NCBI RefSeq assembly: GCF_003355515.1
Contig: NZ_CP031367.1
Span: 310,001-374,000 of the forward strand
Length of the DNA stretch: 64,000 bases
Direction of reading: 5' to 3'
DNA from: Aliarcobacter trophiarum LMG 25534
GTDB lineage: Bacteria > Campylobacterota > Campylobacteria > Campylobacterales > Arcobacteraceae
Position 1 is the first letter of the stretch. Each line of letters opens with the position of its first letter. The notes beneath the pieces were generated by a model, which was given only the letters and a program-made list of their open reading frames with translations, was not told where the DNA came from and made no database searches. Both the position numbers and the translations under genes were made by a program. This document shows positions 48,956 to 57,996 of this stretch, piece after piece.

Positions 48956-49210
48956 TTATCTCTTTAGTAATAATGATAAATCTATATCCAAAGACTTTGA
49001 TATTTTATATAGATGTTCAAGATTAAAATGTTTATCATATCTATTGTTCTCACAATTTGAGTAAAAGGCTATTGATTTTATACCAATATCAAGAGCTATT
49101 TTTTCTTGTGATAAACCTTTTTCTAATCTATATTTTTTTACATTATGTGAGATAGTTTGGTAAAAAAAGCGTATTTCCTCTTTTGAACTGTTACTAAAAT
49201 CTACTTCCAT
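48956..49210 (-). CDS. XRE-family helix-turn-helix regulator
   Basis: An 84-residue DNA-binding protein. The HTH spans about 23-75, with VKKYRLEKGLSQEKIALDIGI as the first helices and SKSLDIDLSLLL at the end. It has no sensory domain. A 10-base repeat (ATCCTATAGA) occurs twice just upstream and overlaps its leader, which suggests autoregulation. The size fits small repressor/antitoxin-like regulators, but no toxin motif was recognised in the neighbour. Confidence 0.8.
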   Translation of the reverse strand: MEVDFSNSSKEEIRFFYQTISHNVKKYRLEKGLSQEKIALDIGIKSIAFYSNCENNRYDKHFNLEHLYKISKSLDIDLSLLLKR

Positions 49211-49218
49211 TAAAGTAT

Positions 49219-49282
49219 ATCCTATAGAATTAATATGTTTTTACTTTATTAAGATAGAAATCACAAGTCTTTATCCTATAGA
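49219..49282. promoter_or_regulatory. two ATCCTATAGA repeats upstream of the XRE gene
   Basis: ATCCTATAGA occurs at 49219-49228 and 49273-49282, with 54 bases between their starts. The first copy lies 9 bases before the start codon, over the ribosome site. The core TCCTATAGa is nearly palindromic. Candidate binding sites for the adjacent regulator. Confidence 0.45.
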
Positions 49283-49425
49283 GTAATAACAACATCTAAA
49301 AAGGAAAAAATATGAGCATATAAATCTCATTATTTATAAGAAAGCTACTAATCATGTGAGTATTTATATTGCTGTTAGTGAATTTATCTTACAACCTTTA
49401 AGTATGTATTTGCATTATACTATAT

Positions 49426-49431
49426 TATAAT
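49426..49431 (+). promoter_or_regulatory. putative -10 element of the thiamine-binding-type gene
   Basis: TATAAT within ATATTATAATAC, 31 bases before the start codon at 49463. No -35 consensus. Confidence 0.45.
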
Positions 49432-49462
49432 ACTGATTTTAATAAAGTATAAAAGGATAAAA

Positions 49463-49777
49463 ATGTCAGTTTTAATGAGTTTAGCAATGTTTCCAACAGA
49501 TAAAGTAGGAAGTAAAAGTAAAGAAGTAGGAGAAGTTTTAAAAATAATAAAAGATAGTGGTTTAAAATATCAGCTTACATCTATGAATACAATAGTTGAG
49601 GCGAAAACTTTAAAAGAGCTTTTAGATTTGGTAAACCTTTGTTATATAAAACTTGAAGAACTAGGATGCAATAGAGTTTATGCTGTTATGAATTTTGATA
49701 TAAGAACAAGTGGAGAATATAGAATAAAAAGCAAGATAGCTTCAGTTGAAAACCATATAGGAGAGGTTTCAAAATAG
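49463..49777 (+). CDS. MTH1187/YkoF-family thiamine-binding-type protein
   Basis: A 104-residue protein of the MTH1187 (DUF77) family. Members have a ferredoxin-like fold, form tetramers, and bind thiamine or related ligands. The pattern VLMSLAMFPTD at the start and YQLTSMNTIVEA near 35-46 fits. AAGGATAAAA precedes its ATG. Ligand and role are not proven by the sequence. ppk2 follows with its own promoter. Confidence 0.75.
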   Translation: MSVLMSLAMFPTDKVGSKSKEVGEVLKIIKDSGLKYQLTSMNTIVEAKTLKELLDLVNLCYIKLEELGCNRVYAVMNFDIRTSGEYRIKSKIASVENHIGEVSK

Positions 49778-49783
49778 TTTTAG

Positions 49784-49789
49784 TATAAT
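49784..49789 (+). promoter_or_regulatory. putative ppk2 -10 element
   Basis: TATAAT within TTTTAGTATAATTAAAC, 26 bases before the ppk2 ATG. Confidence 0.5.
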
Positions 49790-49815
49790 TAAACGATATA
49801 AAAAAAGGGGCAAAG

Positions 49816-50721
49816 ATGAATTTTGAGAAATTTTATGAGAAGAGTGCAAAAGCAAATGCAAATATGAGTTTAGATGAGTTTGCTCTAAAATTAAAAGAGG
49901 CAAATGGTAGCTTTATTAGTGAGCTACATTCAAAGTTTATATATCGAACAAAAGATGATATATTAAAACCTTATCAAGTTGAGCTTATAAAACTTCAAGC
50001 ACACCTTGAAAAGCATAATGAAAAGATGATTATTCTTATGGAGGGTAGAGATGCCTCTGGAAAAGGTGGAGCCATAAGAAGAATTACAAGATATATGAAT
50101 GAGAAGCATTATAGAGTAGTAGCTCTTGGAAAACCTTCAGATGTTCAAAAGACTCAGTGGTATTTTCAAAGATATGTAGAGCAGTTTCCAAAAGGCGGAG
50201 AGCTCGTGATATTTGATAGAAGTTGGTACAATAGAGCTATGGTTGAGCCCGTTTTTGGATTTTGTAGCCAAAAAGAGTATGAAGTTTTTATGAGAAGTGT
50301 TCAGAGGTTTGAAGAGGATTTAATAGACCATGGTTTTCATTTCCTAAAACTATATCTATCTGTTTCAAAAGAGGAACAAGCTAGAAGATTTGAAGAGAGA
50401 GAAGAAAACCCTCTAAAACAGTGGAAACTAAGTGAGATTGATTTACAAATGCAAAGCCGATGGGAAGAGTTTACACAAAAAAAATATGATATGTTAAAAT
50501 ATACTAATACAGAGAAATCTCCTTGGACGATTATTAGAAGTGATAGTAAATTTTTAGCTAGACTTAACTCTATAAAAGTTATTTTAAACTCAATTGATTA
50601 TGAAGGAAAAGATGAGAGATTAGATTTTTCAGTAGATAGTGATATTGTGATTACTGCTGAAAAAGAGTTAGATATTATGGATTATAAGAGAAAATCAGGA
50701 ATAACACAAGGTTTAATCTAA
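49816..50721 (+). CDS. ppk2: polyphosphate kinase 2
   Basis: Transfers phosphate between polyphosphate and nucleoside di- or monophosphates. The 301-residue single-domain enzyme has Walker A GRDASGKGG (77-85), the PPK2 motif WYFQRYVEQFPKGGEL (115-130) and Walker B VIFDRSWYNR (131-140). The length matches the one-domain class that phosphorylates GDP or ADP. It has a GGGG ribosome site and own promoter. The end overlaps the convergent M15 peptidase gene by nine bases. Confidence 0.94.
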   Translation: MNFEKFYEKSAKANANMSLDEFALKLKEANGSFISELHSKFIYRTKDDILKPYQVELIKLQAHLEKHNEKMIILMEGRDASGKGGAIRRITRYMNEKHYRVVALGKPSDVQKTQWYFQRYVEQFPKGGELVIFDRSWYNRAMVEPVFGFCSQKEYEVFMRSVQRFEEDLIDHGFHFLKLYLSVSKEEQARRFEEREENPLKQWKLSEIDLQMQSRWEEFTQKKYDMLKYTNTEKSPWTIIRSDSKFLARLNSIKVILNSIDYEGKDERLDFSVDSDIVITAEKELDIMDYKRKSGITQGLI

Positions 50722-51465
50722 AAGTAACTCAGGTCTATACTCAAAGTGCATGGTATCGTAGTGATACCATCTCCCACCCCAAATAAAGCCATATTTCTCA
50801 AATATTTTTACAATTTCAAGAGGAATCTGGTTTTTATATTCAATATCACTCTTCTTTTTTCCCCAAAGCCAGTAGTTTGAATACTCTTTATTTAAATCAA
50901 TAGCTATTGCAAAACTATGTGCACTAAGTCTATTTGTACCGCTTATTGTTCTAAAGTTATAAACTCCATCAGGTTTTAAAATATATTTATGAAACTCCTT
51001 TGGAAGTCTCTCTAGTTCACTACTTATTTGTTGAAGTTTTTCATTTATACCATTTATTTTTGTTACAAAAAGAGTTTGATTGTTTAAATTTGGTAGCCAT
51101 TTTATTTTTACTAGGTTCTTTTCTACCTCTTTTCTATCTTTTCCATATATTTTTTTGAAAAATTCTTCATTTCTAAATCTTCCAGCATCTTCATTCTTTT
51201 GTGGAGTATAGTTTTGATTTTCTTCTATTCTTTTATATTTTATACTCATTTGGTTCTCTAAAGAGCTATCTTTTAGTATCTCTTCATAGCTTGAGTTTTT
51301 ATTATTTGTAGAAAATTGTAACTTTGAACCATCTTTGAAATAGATAAAATTATCCTCGTATTTTTCTAAGAATAGAGGATAGGCAACTATTAACTTATTT
51401 GCTAAATTTTCATTTGCAAATAGATTAAGAGTTAAAAAAAGAGATAAAAAAGCTCTATTTAGCAT
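50713..51465 (-). CDS. exported M15-family (VanY-type) D,D-peptidase
   Basis: A 250-residue protein with a signal peptide (about 1-18, [11 protein letters not shown]). The C-terminal M15_4 catalytic domain has zinc ligands H183 and D190 ([10 protein letters not shown]) and H240 ([10 protein letters not shown]). It probably cuts D-Ala from peptidoglycan stems in the periplasm. It starts inside the 3' end of aroC (11-base overlap). No vancomycin-type regulators are near. Its precise substrate is inferred. Confidence 0.85.
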   Translation of the reverse strand: MLNRAFLSLFLTLNLFANENLANKLIVAYPLFLEKYEDNFIYFKDGSKLQFSTNNKNSSYEEILKDSSLENQMSIKYKRIEENQNYTPQKNEDAGRFRNEEFFKKIYGKDRKEVEKNLVKIKWLPNLNNQTLFVTKINGINEKLQQISSELERLPKEFHKYILKPDGVYNFRTISGTNRLSAHSFAIAIDLNKEYSNYWLWGKKKSDIEYKNQIPLEIVKIFEKYGFIWGGRWYHYDTMHFEYRPELLLD

Positions 51466-52531
51466 ATACTTTTTTTATATTTTCTACTTTTGAAGATAGA
51501 TTTAAAAGTAGCATATCAGCTAAAACTAAAGCCATCATACTTTCAGCAACTACTGAACCTCTTATTGCTACACAAGGATCGTGTCTTCCTTTTAATTTAC
51601 ACTCAACTTCATTTTCATATATATCAATAGTCTCTTGCTCTATGAAAATAGATGGAGTAGCTTTAAAATATACTTTTACATTTATATCATCACCATTTGA
51701 AATACCACCTAAAATTCCACCACTATGATTTGTTTTAAATCCAGATTTTCTTATTTGGTCATTATTGTCATATCCCAAAACTCTTGAAGCTTCTATCCCA
51801 TCACCAATTTCAACAGCTTTTACAGCATTTATACTCATCATAGCATTTGCAATTTGGGCATCTAGTTTATGATAAATAGGTTCTCCTAATCCTATAGGAC
51901 AATTTTTTACATTAATAAGTGCAACTCCACCTACACTATTGTGAGAGTTTTTTGCTTTTAAAATAGCCTCTTTTTGTGCATTTTCTACACTTTTATCAAG
52001 AGCAAAAATTTCTGAACTCTTTGTATTTTTAAAGTCAAAAGATGATGCTTTTATTCCATCTATTTCACAAATTCCACTTTTTATATCAATATTTAACTCA
52101 TTTAAAAGAAGTTTTGCAACTGCACCAGCTGCAACTCTAGCTGCTGTCTCTCTTGCACTACTTCTTCCTCCACCTCTATAATCTCTTATTCCATATTTAT
52201 TAAAGTAAGTAAAATCAGCATGTCCAGGACGAAATAGATCTTTTATATTTGAATAATCACTTGATTTTTGATTTTCATTAAAAATAATCATAGCAATACT
52301 TGTTCCAGTTGAATATCCTTCAAAAACACCACTTAAAATCTCAACAACATCGCCTTCTTTTCTTTTTGTAGCAAACTCATTAAGTCCAGGTTTTCTTCTA
52401 TCCATTTCACTTTGAATAAAATCTATATCAATTTTTACTCCAGCTGGAACTCCATCAACAATACACCCAAGAGCTTTACCGTGTGATTCTCCAAATGTTG
52501 TAAATCTAAATCTATGTCCAAAAGTATTCAA
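51455..52531 (-). CDS. aroC: chorismate synthase
   Basis: Makes chorismate from EPSP using reduced FMN. The 358-residue protein begins [22 protein letters not shown] and shows [36 protein letters not shown] near 101-135, the family signature. It overlaps rnc by four bases upstream and the M15 gene by 11 downstream. The rnc-aroC pairing is also found in Campylobacter. Confidence 0.98.
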   Translation of the reverse strand: MNTFGHRFRFTTFGESHGKALGCIVDGVPAGVKIDIDFIQSEMDRRKPGLNEFATKRKEGDVVEILSGVFEGYSTGTSIAMIIFNENQKSSDYSNIKDLFRPGHADFTYFNKYGIRDYRGGGRSSARETAARVAAGAVAKLLLNELNIDIKSGICEIDGIKASSFDFKNTKSSEIFALDKSVENAQKEAILKAKNSHNSVGGVALINVKNCPIGLGEPIYHKLDAQIANAMMSINAVKAVEIGDGIEASRVLGYDNNDQIRKSGFKTNHSGGILGGISNGDDINVKVYFKATPSIFIEQETIDIYENEVECKLKGRHDPCVAIRGSVVAESMMALVLADMLLLNLSSKVENIKKVYAK

Positions 52532-53208
52532 AGTTCTTCCTCTCTTAATTTAGTAATAGCAATTTTAGCAACAGCTTGTTGTGCTAGTTTCTTACTTTTC
52601 CCAGTAGCTTTCCCAAAACTTTTCCCATCAATCCAAATAGATACTTCAAACTCTTTTTTATGGTCAGGTCCATATGAACCTTCAACAATATACTCAGGAA
52701 TTGAGGCAAATTTTGCTTGAGTTATCTCTTGAAGAGCAGTTTTATAATCACTAAATAGTACATCAAGATTTATTTTATCATAAGAGTTTTCAAGTAGATT
52801 TAAAATAATTGGTTTTAAAATCTCTAAACCACTTTCAAGATAAATAGCCCCCATAATTGCTTCAAATGCATCTGAAAGTATAGATGATTTTGTTCTTCCT
52901 TTATTTCTCTCTTCAGCATTTGAGATGAATATATAATCTCCCAAATTTATCTCATTTGCTAATTTAGTAAAGCCAGTTTCATTTACCAAACTAGCTCTTA
53001 TTTTACTAAGTTCTCCTTCGTTTGATTTTGGAAATTTTGTATATAAATACTCTCCAACAATCAAATTTAAAACAGCATCACCTAAAAACTCTAGTCTTTC
53101 GTTATTATATGGTTTTTTGAAACTTTTGTGTGTAAGTGCTTCGATTATCAGGTTTTTATTTTTAAACTGATAATCCAAACACTTTTCAAGTTTTGAATAA
53201 TCGCTCAA
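52528..53208 (-). CDS. rnc: ribonuclease III
   Basis: Double-strand RNA endonuclease for rRNA and mRNA processing. The 226-residue protein has the catalytic signature [15 protein letters not shown] near 37-51, the second acidic set ([14 protein letters not shown] near 111-124) and a C-terminal dsRNA-binding domain (about 150-226, [15 protein letters not shown]). AAGGACAAAA precedes its ATG, with TACAAT upstream. It overlaps aroC by four bases. Confidence 0.98.
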   Translation of the reverse strand: MSDYSKLEKCLDYQFKNKNLIIEALTHKSFKKPYNNERLEFLGDAVLNLIVGEYLYTKFPKSNEGELSKIRASLVNETGFTKLANEINLGDYIFISNAEERNKGRTKSSILSDAFEAIMGAIYLESGLEILKPIILNLLENSYDKINLDVLFSDYKTALQEITQAKFASIPEYIVEGSYGPDHKKEFEVSIWIDGKSFGKATGKSKKLAQQAVAKIAITKLREEEL

Positions 53209-53260
53209 TTTTTGTCCTTTTTTTTAAAATTGTAAAAGTATAACACAAATATATTTTATT

Positions 53261-54310
53261 TTATTGCAATGATTGGTTTGAAATTGCATAAGCCTTTGTT
53301 AGATGGTGCTTTACTTTTAAAGTTAAAACAGAGTGACAGTTTGGACATCTTGCCTCATAAAATGGATTTGAATGTTTACAAGAGTTACAAATAAATTCAA
53401 AATTTAGGTTTGTTTTTATCTCTTTTTGATGATTATTTATTAAAATTAAAATATTCAAATCAAAATCTTCACTACTTGAAACACTATTTATGTAGCCTTT
53501 TGCACTATAAAGCTCATTTAAAAATTTATTGTTATTGATTTTATCAAAATCAATATCATCTTTTCTTTGATACCATAAAATATCAATTAATTCCTCACAT
53601 TTAAAGATATTGATATTTGAGAAGAAAAATTCTCTATTAAACTGGATTAAGAAAGTCACAAAAACTCTTTGAATAATACTGTTTTCTTTGAAAATTTCAA
53701 ATAAAAGCTCAGTCCTTTTTTCATAAGATAAAATTGGGTCATTTAGTATAATTAAAGTATCAAAATATATCTTTTCAATAGAAACATCAATATTTAACTC
53801 TTCTAAAGCTTGAGTAATCTCTTTTGCCTTTTTATAGTTTTTTAGTTTATCATTTACCAATAAAAGGCTTTTTAAAGCATTCTTATTTCGTGGAGAAAAT
53901 TGTAAAATTTTTAAGAATATCTCATTTGACCTTTGTAGAAAACCACCTTTAAAATATGTATTTCCAAGAAGTTCAAGAAGCTCCTCTTTTTTTACCCTAT
54001 CTTTTACATGCTCTAAAAGTGCTAAATATACACTAATTGCTTTATTATTGTCACCTTTGTGTAAAAAAGTAGATGCTAAAAGTAAAATTGAGTCAAATGG
54101 TAGATTGTAAGTTTTATAAAGATTTATATAGTCATTCTCTTTTAGATTTCCTAATTCAAATCTACGAGATAGTTTTCTATAATCTTTTCTCGCACTTTTT
54201 TCTTTATAAATACCATAAGAGTATGTAAAAAACGATATTAGAAAAATCATAAAAACTAATAAAAGCACCCCAATAACAGGGTCTCTATACTCTAAAAATA
54301 TATTATCCAA
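53261..54310 (-). CDS. LapB/YciM-like membrane TPR protein with C-terminal zinc ribbon
   Basis: A 349-residue protein with one N-terminal membrane helix (about 12-32). A TPR-like helical region follows (about 40-300; PFDSILLLASTFLHKGDNNKAISVYLALLE-type units). The C-terminus is a rubredoxin-like ribbon with C308, C311, C322 and C325. This order matches E. coli LapB, which controls LpxC turnover and LPS assembly, although the match is architectural only. It lies between rnc and dnaG, as a poorly characterised gene does in C. jejuni. I cannot confirm the function. Confidence 0.72.
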   Translation of the reverse strand: MDNIFLEYRDPVIGVLLLVFMIFLISFFTYSYGIYKEKSARKDYRKLSRRFELGNLKENDYINLYKTYNLPFDSILLLASTFLHKGDNNKAISVYLALLEHVKDRVKKEELLELLGNTYFKGGFLQRSNEIFLKILQFSPRNKNALKSLLLVNDKLKNYKKAKEITQALEELNIDVSIEKIYFDTLIILNDPILSYEKRTELLFEIFKENSIIQRVFVTFLIQFNREFFFSNINIFKCEELIDILWYQRKDDIDFDKINNNKFLNELYSAKGYINSVSSSEDFDLNILILINNHQKEIKTNLNFEFICNSCKHSNPFYEARCPNCHSVLTLKVKHHLTKAYAISNQSLQ

Positions 54311-54377
54311 TTATATAACCTTATAAAATATTAAAACAATACTTTAACATAAAAGTACATATAAAAAAATAAAACTG

Positions 54378-54392
54378 TATAATCTCAAAATG
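54378..54392 (+). promoter_or_regulatory. dnaG -10 element placed for a leaderless transcript
   Basis: TATAAT (54378-54383) ends six bases before the dnaG ATG (54390-54392), and no ribosome site is visible. Transcription would be expected to begin at or beside the ATG. Confidence 0.55.
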
Positions 54393-56024
54393 ATAAGAAA
54401 AGAGTCCATAGAGAGTTTAAAAAATTACCTTGATATTGTTGATGTTATTTCTCAGTTTTTAGAACTGAAAAAATCTGGTGCAAATTTTAAGGCTTGTTGT
54501 CCATTTCATGGAGAGGATACTCCATCCTTTGTAGTTAGTCCAGCAAAGCAGATATATCACTGTTTTGGCTGTGGAGTTGGTGGAGATAGCATTAAATTTT
54601 TGATGGAATATGAAAAACTCTCATATCCTGAGACTATTGAAAAACTAGCTTCAATGTACAACTACACTTTAGAGTACGATACAAATAGTGTAAAAAAAGC
54701 TGATAATAAAATTCTTGAAGATATAAATGCTTTTTATCAAAAGCAGTTTTTACTAGATGAGAATATACAAAACTATATAAAAGATAGAGGAGTTTTTAAA
54801 CTTTCAATAGAGCGGTTTGAAATAGGTTATGCAAGTAGTTCTAGTAGCACAATAGATTTTTTAAAAGCAAATCACTATAATTTAAATGATGCAATAGAAC
54901 AAGGAGTTATTAGCCAGGGTGAAAATGGACTATATGCAAGATTTATTGATAGATTAATATTTCCTATTTACTCTATAAATGGAAAACTTGTAGGTTTTGG
55001 AGGAAGAACTCTTACAAATCACGGTGCAAAATATGTAAACTCTCCTCAAACACCACTTTTTAATAAATCAAAACTTTTATATGGTTATCATCTAGCCAAA
55101 GAGAAAATCTATAAATCAAAAGAGATAATAGTTTGCGAGGGCTATTTGGATGTTATAATGCTTCATCAAGCTGGATTTAATAGTGCAGTTGCAACATTAG
55201 GAACAGCTCTTACAAAAGAGCATTTACCACTTTTAAGAAGAGGAGAACCCAAAGTAATTCTATCTTATGATGGAGATAAAGCTGGACAAAATGCAGCTTT
55301 TAAGGCTTCTGTTATGCTTAGTCAAAATGGCTTTGATGGTGGAGTTGTTATTTTTGAACAAGGTCTTGACCCAGCTGATATGGTAAAAGATAGAAAAATA
55401 AATGAGTTAGAAGAACTATTTTCAAATCCAACTCCTTTTGCTATTTTTTCAATAAGTTACATAATTTCAAACTATAATATAAATAATCCAGTTGAAAAGC
55501 AAAAAGCTTTAAGTGAGGCAAATGAGTATTTAAATAGTTTAAGTCAACTTTATCAAGAGGAGTACAAAAAGTTTTTGGCTCAAAAGTTAAATATAAAAGA
55601 GAGTTTAATAAAAGTATCAAATAGTAGTTATAGAAAAAATAGTGTTGAACTTTCAAAAGTTGATATTGCAGAACTTTGTATTATAAAGTCAATACTTGAT
55701 GATCCTAGAAGATTAGATATAGTTCTGGATAAAATAGATAAAACAATGTTTGAGTATCATCAAGAAGAGTTTGAAGAGTTATTAAATGATATAAATAGTA
55801 GCTCTTTAAATAAAATTATATTAAATGATAAGTTGGAAAGCTATGATGAAACAAGATTAAATAGAGAGTTACTAGTACTGCTACATAAGTTCTATTCAAA
55901 TAAACTTTTAAGTTTATCTTATGATAATAGTATGAATTTTAAAGAGAAAGTAAATCAAATAAGAAAAGTAAAAGATAATTTATACCAGTTAAAACAAGGA
56001 AAACTTGTAAGTTATAATTTATGA
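54390..56024 (+). CDS. dnaG: DNA primase
   Basis: Synthesises RNA primers for replication. The 544-residue protein has a CHC2 zinc finger (C37, H40, C58, C61), the Toprim core with VCEGYLDVIMLHQAG near 248-262 and SYDGDKAGQ near 290, and a C-terminal helicase-binding region. Length is normal for the group. It is transcribed away from the LapB-like gene. The promoter geometry suggests a leaderless mRNA. Confidence 0.98.
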   Translation: MIRKESIESLKNYLDIVDVISQFLELKKSGANFKACCPFHGEDTPSFVVSPAKQIYHCFGCGVGGDSIKFLMEYEKLSYPETIEKLASMYNYTLEYDTNSVKKADNKILEDINAFYQKQFLLDENIQNYIKDRGVFKLSIERFEIGYASSSSSTIDFLKANHYNLNDAIEQGVISQGENGLYARFIDRLIFPIYSINGKLVGFGGRTLTNHGAKYVNSPQTPLFNKSKLLYGYHLAKEKIYKSKEIIVCEGYLDVIMLHQAGFNSAVATLGTALTKEHLPLLRRGEPKVILSYDGDKAGQNAAFKASVMLSQNGFDGGVVIFEQGLDPADMVKDRKINELEELFSNPTPFAIFSISYIISNYNINNPVEKQKALSEANEYLNSLSQLYQEEYKKFLAQKLNIKESLIKVSNSSYRKNSVELSKVDIAELCIIKSILDDPRRLDIVLDKIDKTMFEYHQEEFEELLNDINSSSLNKIILNDKLESYDETRLNRELLVLLHKFYSNKLLSLSYDNSMNFKEKVNQIRKVKDNLYQLKQGKLVSYNL

Positions 56025-56378
56025 CTAAAGACTAACTAATAAATTTAATCCCCCCCTTACCTAGCAAACTAAAATAAGTTAAAGACTTACCAAACTATAT
56101 GGAGGCTAAAATCTTTTTTATGCCTCCTTCTCTTCCAATTAAATATTCATAATTTTTAAATAATTTATTTAAAATAACATATTTTTTAATTTTTATTAAA
56201 GATTATTTTTTATATTATCTTTATATGTAAATTTTTTTTATTAAATCAATAGATAAAAGTAAAAGGGAAATATAAATAACTATTATCTTTTGATGAAAGT
56301 AAAACTAATAATTTTAGAAATAAATAGGAGCAAACTTAAGATAGTTATGTAAATTAAACACTAAGGAGGAGAAGAAAG
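56025..56378. other. gene-free stretch between dnaG and the GLUG remnant
   Basis: About 354 very AT-rich bases. They hold a C7 tract (56050-56056), a weak hairpin ggaggc/gcctcc (56101-56106, 56122-56127) followed by TTCTCTT, which may end dnaG transcription, and a strong ribosome site (AAGGAGGAGAAG) for the next gene. I see no convincing open frame or RNA gene. Confidence 0.6.
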
Positions 56379-57105
56379 ATGAATTTCAATAAAGAGTATA
56401 AAAATAGGTTTAGAATACTAAAAGGTGGATTGGTATCTTTAGTTATTTCAAGTTGTTTGTATGGAGCACCAAGTGGAGGGCTTGTTGGAGGGAATGAAAA
56501 CTCTTCTATATCTAACTCATATGCTACAGGAGAGGTAAGTGGAGAAAATGGTATTGGAGGTCTTGTTGGACTTAATAGTCACCACTCTACTATAGAAAAT
56601 TCATATGCAACAGGAGATGTATTTGGTGAAGATGTTGTTGGAGGATTTGCTGGATATAATGAGAGAGATATTTAGCTCTTTTTATAATAAAGCAAAATCA
56701 ACTCAAACAAATGGTATAGGAGATAATCAATCAACTCAATCAGAGGTATATTCTAAAACAACTGATGAGATGGCAGATATAGAACTTTATAAAAGCCGTG
56801 GATGGACTATAACTCTTGATGAAAATGCTCTAGATATTCCAACATTTGACTCAAATGGTAATTGGGTAATTAAACCTGTAGATAGTCCAAGTGAAGTTGA
56901 AAAACCTACTAAATATACTAAAACTGATAAACATGGTGAAATTATAAAAAGTATCGCTTATAATAGTTTTATCTATAAAAAAGATAGATTCAATATAGAT
57001 GATATAAACACAATTTATAAAAAAAGAGATACAAATATAGAGCTAAAAGATGGTGGTATTAACTTACCAAACAGTAGATTAAGTCAAGTTTTTAACTCAT
57101 TTTGA
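56379..57105 (+). pseudogene. frameshifted GLUG-repeat adhesin-like protein remnant
   Basis: Two overlapping frames belong to one protein. The first (98 codons) has an autotransporter-type N-terminus (NRFRILKGGLVSLVISS, about 9-25) and two GLUG units (GGLVGG..SISNSYATG, GGLVGL..TIENSYATG), then a stop just after a (GA)4 tract (56661-56668). The second frame continues with the usual GLUG C-terminal block (SSFYNKAKSTQTNGIGDNQ, KTTDEMADIELYKSRGW). Adding one GA unit would join them into a 242-residue protein. Related adhesins are far larger, so the gene may also have lost its middle. It could be phase-variable or simply broken. Confidence 0.75.
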
Positions 57106-57242
57106 TAGGCTGTTAATTGGCTAAGGTTTAATATATAAAATTATCTGCCAAAGTTATAAAAGAGGGAAGATATACTTAATTAAATTTGTTTTATATATAA
57201 AACTCCAATATCCCTTTAAAGAAAGTTTAATAAAATCTTAGA

Positions 57243-57248
57243 TATTAT
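57243..57248 (+). promoter_or_regulatory. putative rplU-rpmA -10 element
   Basis: TATTAT within TTAGATATTATTCCCG, 73 bases before the rplU ATG. It implies a leader of about 65 bases. Confidence 0.4.
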
Positions 57249-57321
57249 TCCCGTTCGAAAAATGCAAATTAGTATAAAAACCAACCCTAGTTATGCTTAT
57301 AAACAAGAAGAGGATGAAAAG

Positions 57322-57639
57322 ATGTACGCAATTATCAAATGTGGTGGAAAACAGTATAAAGTATCAGAAGGTGATATTATAGATATTGATTACACTGGTA
57401 AAGCTGCTAAAGAGAGTTTAGAAATAACGGATGTTATTGCAGTTAATAATGGTGAGTTAAAAACAGGAGCTGCAGTTTCAAGTGCAAAAGTTGAAGCAGT
57501 TGTTGTTTTAGATGGAACAGGTGTAAATAGAGATAAAAAAGTTGTTATTTACAAAAAAAGAAGAAGAAAAGATTCTAAGTTAAAAAGAGGTTTTAGAAAA
57601 AGCTTCACTAAAATTAGAATTACAAAAATTGCTGCTTAA
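57322..57639 (+). CDS. rplU: 50S ribosomal protein L21
   Basis: Large-subunit ribosomal protein of 105 residues. I chose the ATG at 57322 ([14 protein letters not shown]), which has AGAGGAT upstream and is where L21 proteins begin. An earlier in-frame ATG at 57262 would add 20 unrelated residues from the leader. The basic C-terminus ([20 protein letters not shown], about 79-98) is typical. It is followed 28 bases later by rpmA. Confidence 0.97.
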   Translation: MYAIIKCGGKQYKVSEGDIIDIDYTGKAAKESLEITDVIAVNNGELKTGAAVSSAKVEAVVVLDGTGVNRDKKVVIYKKRRRKDSKLKRGFRKSFTKIRITKIAA

Positions 57640-57667
57640 GCATTAAAAAAATTTAAGGAGAAATAAA

Positions 57668-57922
57668 ATGGCTCACAAAAAAGGTCAGGGTAGTACTCAG
57701 AACAATAGAGATTCAGCTGGTAGAAGACTTGGTGTTAAGAAATATGGTGGTGAAGTTGTAGCTGCTGGAAATATTATTATTAGACAAAGAGGAACAAAAG
57801 TTCACTTAGGAAATAATGTTGGTATGGGAAAAGATCATACAATATACTCTTTAATTGACGGTGTTGTTAAATTTGAGATTAAAGATAAAAAAAGAAAAAA
57901 AGTTTCTGTTTACGCTTCGTAG
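57668..57922 (+). CDS. rpmA: 50S ribosomal protein L27
   Basis: An 84-residue large-subunit protein that reaches the peptidyl-transferase centre with its N-terminus. It starts [20 protein letters not shown], so it does not need the N-terminal cleavage known in Firmicutes. AAGGAGAAAT precedes its ATG. It is followed by a strong terminator and then obgE. Confidence 0.98.
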   Translation: MAHKKGQGSTQNNRDSAGRRLGVKKYGGEVVAAGNIIIRQRGTKVHLGNNVGMGKDHTIYSLIDGVVKFEIKDKKRKKVSVYAS

Positions 57923-57944
57923 GCAAGAGATTTAGTTTTTTTTG

Positions 57945-57980
57945 AAAAGGGTGTATGTTTTACCATACACCCTTTTTTTA
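57945..57980 (+). terminator. intrinsic terminator between rpmA and obgE
   Basis: Arms aaaagggtgtatg (57945-57957) and catacaccctttt (57964-57976), perfect over 13 bases, with a six-base loop and a T run. The obgE ATG is about 20 bases beyond it. Confidence 0.92.
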
Positions 57981-57996
57981 TTTATAAAGGAAAACT

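Noticed and set aside
48511-49210. Toxin-antitoxin pair from the XRE gene and its downstream neighbour
   Set aside because: The 106-base gap and absence of any recognised toxin motif in the 112-residue protein do not support it.
57262-57639. L21 starting at 57262
   Set aside because: The added 20 residues are leader sequence; the ATG at 57322 fits the family start and has a ribosome site.
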